A DNA stretch of 35,803 bases from Apostichopus californicus. Taxonomy: Eukaryota; Echinodermata; Holothuroidea; Aspidochirotida; Stichopodidae. The notes beneath the pieces are model-generated. The model saw only the letters and a list, made by a program, of their open reading frames with translations. It was not told where the DNA came from and made no database searches. How positions within the stretch are numbered: position 1 is the first letter of the stretch; the number at the start of each line of letters is the position of its first letter. This document shows positions 32,551 through 35,803 of this stretch, one piece after another. The position numbers and the translations under genes were made by a program. The stretch is taken from assembly GCA_020650975.1 (NCBI GenBank), contig JAIPMN010017053.1:1-35803 (forward strand), in the 5' to 3' direction.

Positions 32551-33418
32551 AAATCCACACGACTTCTCAATTTTATTGAAGCTGCATTGTTCTAATGTTG
32601 TTGTTTCCTTTCAAACATTTAGTCTGTAATCTGTACAGAATACATATAAATGGTTCTTTCATTGTCTAACTTTGCAACCATGTGAAGTTTAGTCCTTCCA
32701 ATTCGGAACAAATTAAATTTATGACATTCTAGGCAATCAAACGGATTATAACTTTCATCTTATGCCTGCCGTTTTTGTGAAATGAACATCTTTTTCCAGC
32801 ACAATAAATAACAGAAGATTTACAAATGATTTACAACAGAGAAACTGACATCGTCAGTACATTAACGTTAAATTCAAGCAAGGTGTAATGTACAAGAGGG
32901 ACGTTTTATATATTTATAGCAAAACAAAGTCCATGTCTTGCAGTGAAAGAACAATATACATTGGTTTATTTATATCCCCTATCCCCTGTGGCTGAGAAGC
33001 ATCATCCATTCATCTGCATTTACTGGTGAAAATTAGACATAAATATATAGAATATACCAGAATAAGTCAACTATTTGAATGCTTGTTCTGCATATATACT
33101 GCCAAGGCAATTATCTACTAGGAGTGTCTTCTCTCTGGTTTTATAGGCTTTTATTTTTCCGATAAATGCACTTATGATAACATGTGTGTATGTTGTTGAC
33201 ATCTGTATACAAGATGATTTATTCTTGTTTGCAAAGTTTAAGAATGTTTCGATTTTTGGTTTTTATTAATCATGATAAAGGCTCTAAGTTACTCGTATGT
33301 TAGTTAGATAAGTCTTTCTTAATGTTAAGTCTAATCACTTGTCAGATGTGAATAGTTTAAAATATATACATGACTGGGATCAAACAAAGCAAACTTATAG
33401 ATGTGAGCCCGCACTTGA
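32551..33418. other. 3' flanking non-coding DNA
   Basis: AT-rich intergenic sequence with a second AATAAA (near 32804). No gene, repeat or RNA is recognised. Confidence 0.5.
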
Positions 33419-33431
33419 CCCCCCCCCCCCC
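33419..33431. repeat. poly(C) tract (13 bp)
   Basis: Uninterrupted C run following GCACTTGA. The following G/C-rich segment (33432-33500, GCTGGGGTTTCGCCCCTG) differs sharply in composition from the AT-rich flank. Confidence 0.9.
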
Positions 33432-33599
33432 GCTGGGGTTTCGCCCCTGTACCTCTTCATGGGCCCTAAGGCTTTGCGCCAAAGTACTCACGGTGTGCAC
33501 ACCCCTTCAGTTTTAGCCATTATCAATTATTTATGTCACCCCACCCCCACACTTTTCTCTTTCACTCCGACGACCAAAGGGATCAGACTCTAAACTACA

Positions 33600-34085
33600 G
33601 ACACCTACATTACAATTGATGGCCCCTCCATAAGTTCTATAGACTTGTTTATCTGGGTGGCAGGAGCTGTGGTCGCCCAGGCTCAACCTGGTGATTCATA
33701 CGGAGTAGCAGTCGTTCATACCTCGCTCAGAGTAGCCCTCCAACATCTTCAAGGATCTCACCTCATACCAAGTCAAGTACCTTAGAACAGTCTTTAAGTA
33801 GTATCATTAGTGCACAATACAACTAGATAATATCACCGGTTCATGGAAGCAGGAATTTGGTTAGGGGATTGGAATACTGGTGGACATTGTTTCATTTCAA
33901 TACTTCACATGAGATCACTGCAGATCTACTAGTTAAATGAATTTAAAGTGGTGGCAGAATAGAGAGAAAAAGGCTTAGGGAAGACCCTTTACACAAGTAC
34001 ATATCCAAACAACGATCACCGGAGACTGCATTAAGACTGGGGTGCTTCTTGGTAGACAGAGACCATATCCGCGGTATGGTCAGAA
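33600..34085. other. unassigned intergenic segment
   Basis: More balanced base composition than the introns. One open stretch on the + strand (33655-33783) has few stops but no protein family that I recognise, and its upstream continuation has stops. It may be a decayed mobile-element fragment. Confidence 0.3.
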
Positions 34086-34087
34086 GC

Positions 34088-34425
34088 ATGGGCGGCGATC
34101 ATGGCGGGGGGGGGGGACGGGGGAACATGTCCCCCAATATTTTAGGTGGGGGGTATAGTATCTAATATCCCTCTAATATTTGGTGGCATATTTTTTGGGG
34201 AAGTGCCATTGGGTACAAATGTATCGAAAAAAAGTTCGAAACAAAAGTGCAGTCGCGAGAGATTGGGTGTCTGACTGACACTGACCGTATCGTTGACGAG
34301 TAGCGCGAGGGTGGGGGGTACAAAGCAGCAGTCGGAATTTTCTGGCTTCAAAACCCATCCAGTTTGATTTTCAGCCACTACACCCCCCCCCCCCTAATCT
34401 TCAGGCCTTAGCTACGTCCCTGGGT
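34088..34425. mobile_element. possible decayed DNA element bounded by G and C tracts
   Basis: Left side CATGGGCGGCGATC followed by an 11 bp G run (34106-34116); right side a 12 bp C run (34383-34394), then CTTAGCTACGTCCCTG. Read on the minus strand the right end is CAGGGACGTAGC, a phrase commonly met at the ends of invertebrate DNA elements. The ends are only weakly complementary to each other, and I find no target duplication. Confidence 0.35.
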
Positions 34426-34995
34426 ACATGGTGGTTACAAACTACGCTCCGAACAGAATTCACCCGATTACCAGATACAGATCCACCTAGCAACCGAGGT
34501 AACTTGCGTGAGGACTCCAAAGAACAACCACTGATTTATTTTGATGCCTTCATCACTTTAGCCACCACTCACATGGGACCTATTCTAAGTCTGACGATTC
34601 ATGCGCATGTGTGAGGTCCTGAAAACATAATTAAAGTGGTTTGTCCTGCCATCCTTGTTTCAAATTTCATAGAAATGTATTTTCGTAGACCTAGCAAAAC
34701 ATTGAAACTGACACAGTCCCATTGGAAGTGTGTCACGGGTGGCATTAAAAGTCATTGGTGGTTTAACATGCTGGCGTATGACGACTTTTGGCGAAATTTG
34801 CGCTAAGCTTACTATACGAACTCGGATCTGGGCTGTGCCTAATTAGTTAGTTATTTAAATTATTAATAATGGCGTATGAGGAAATGCACCATTTTGTGGT
34901 ATGACTCCCAGGACGGCAAGTCGAGAAACTCACATGCAGTCGCGGCGGATAGCTTCCTTCGCCTATATGTCCGGGGACATTTTGAGATATCGTTC
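34426..34995. other. unassigned intergenic segment
   Basis: No gene or repeat is recognised. It ends at the target duplication of the hAT element. Confidence 0.4.
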
Positions 34996-35003
34996 CTATA
35001 GGC

Positions 35004-35370
35004 CAGGGGTGGGCAACCTACGGCCCGCGGGCGACATGCGGCCCGCCAGTGAATATTGGCGGCCCGTGAGATGTCTCAAGAAAAATAAAAAAATAAATCT
35101 ATTTTATATCATCACAAAAAACGAACTAGCTGCTTAGAATTTATCTGCACTAATGATGCTGTCAGGTAGGTCTATTATCACCATTAATTATCAACTGGAC
35201 TGTATTGACATTATGTTTTTGTTAATACAGAGTAGTACACACACCTATTGCTTGAACGTCCTCGGAAGCAAAGGTTTGAAATCAACAGCAGGTCGTTGGT
35301 TAGGTGCGGCCCTGTCAATCTTTCACTCCTAAAATCTGGCCCATTCATTCAAAAGGGTTGCCCACCCCTG
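35004..35370. mobile_element. non-autonomous hAT element (MITE), complete
   Basis: 367 bp with 15 bp terminal inverted repeats CAGGGGTGGGCAACC, flanked by a perfect 8 bp target-site duplication CTATAGGC at 34996-35003 and 35371-35378. CAG-start ends plus an 8 bp duplication are diagnostic of the hAT superfamily. The GGCCCGCGGGCG-type GC-rich sub-terminal region is typical. It has no transposase. Confidence 0.95.
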
Positions 35371-35378
35371 CTATAGGC

Positions 35379-35803
35379 CTATATCTGAGGCCCTGGGGTC
35401 ATTCCTTTACCGACTTGGTGCAATATAATGTGCCCATTTCGAAGTAAATTTATTCACAGATTGTTAGTTGTCATGGGTTCGAACAAATGAGGGGTATTCT
35501 ATCCTGAAACATAGGGCAATAAAAGAAATAATCCACCAAAAATGAAGGTCGCATGAACTTTATTGCAGATTTCCTGAGTGACGAATTTGTATTTTGCTCC
35601 CGAAATCACGCAACTAGATGCCTGCTATCCAGCCTGGCAAGTGCCATCTCCAGCGATCTGGCAGGTATTGAAATCTGACATTTTCGTGGTACGCTAGCTA
35701 CGCGCCAACCGATGGTGGCGTTCCGCTTAGATAGTACTTACGGCCGGAATACTCGAATCGATTACGCCCCCCCCCCCACGTTTCAAATCGGATTGACGCC
35801 CCT
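35379..35803. other. right edge of window, non-coding
   Basis: No recognised gene. Contains an 11 bp C run at 35767-35777 and a GGTTCGAAC word near 35477 that has no tRNA around it. Confidence 0.45.

Noticed and set aside
33339..33593. ORF across the poly(C) tract
   Set aside because: It encodes a run of prolines from the homopolymer and has no coding character.
34142..34378. Overlapping minus-strand ORFs near 34.2 kb as genes
   Set aside because: They lie in a G/C-tract-bounded repeat-like segment, have no recognisable domain and overlap each other in two frames.
35470..35490. tRNA or tRNA-derived SINE from the GGTTCGAAC word
   Set aside because: There is no matching A box, acceptor stem or cloverleaf around it.

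Overview
The window is eukaryotic, AT-rich, intron-rich genomic DNA. It is almost filled by one protein-coding gene on the + strand: MSH2, the MutS-homolog mismatch-repair ATPase. About 21 coding exons run from ~3.96 kb to the stop codon at 31401-31403, all with GT-AG introns, joining to about 929 residues (human MSH2 has 934). Large introns, frequent TAGGCCTA-type words, hAT and TTAA-flanked miniature transposons and Penelope-like hammerhead motifs suggest a marine invertebrate animal. An echinoderm or other invertebrate deuterostome is my best guess, but the sequence does not prove the species or phylum.

Layout. 1-1.1 kb: a short tandem duplication, then a decayed, frame-broken ORF ending in a Ulp1/C48-like cysteine-protease-like segment of the kind carried by mobile elements. 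1.14-1.68 kb: a diverged tandem repeat of ~213 bp. 1.7-3.96 kb: non-coding upstream DNA with a dispersed ~75 bp duplication and no recognised gene. 3.96-32.5 kb: MSH2 with its predicted 3' UTR and poly(A) signal. 32.5-35.8 kb: non-coding DNA with long G/C homopolymer tracts and a complete 367 bp non-autonomous hAT element flanked by a perfect 8 bp target duplication.

The introns hold most of the unusual material. These are an AGGTCA-rich diverged repeat array (introns 3 and 4), two copies of one TTAA-flanked MITE (introns 8 and 16, the second starting 8 bp after a splice donor), up to three hammerhead-ribozyme-like Penelope-type motifs (introns 10 and 13), a small decayed non-LTR reverse-transcriptase remnant (intron 13), and a ~470 bp array of short inverted dyads spaced ~16-21 bp (intron 20).

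The gene looks functional: the reading frame is open across every junction, and the mismatch-binding, connector, lever/clamp, Walker A, Walker B, signature and C-terminal segments are all present. The weak point is the 5' end, where exon 1 is tentative (20 coding bases) and exon 2 has two possible acceptors 4 bp apart. I found no second intact gene and no convincing novel multi-gene system. The best candidates for new biology are the dyad array and the hammerhead-like motifs.
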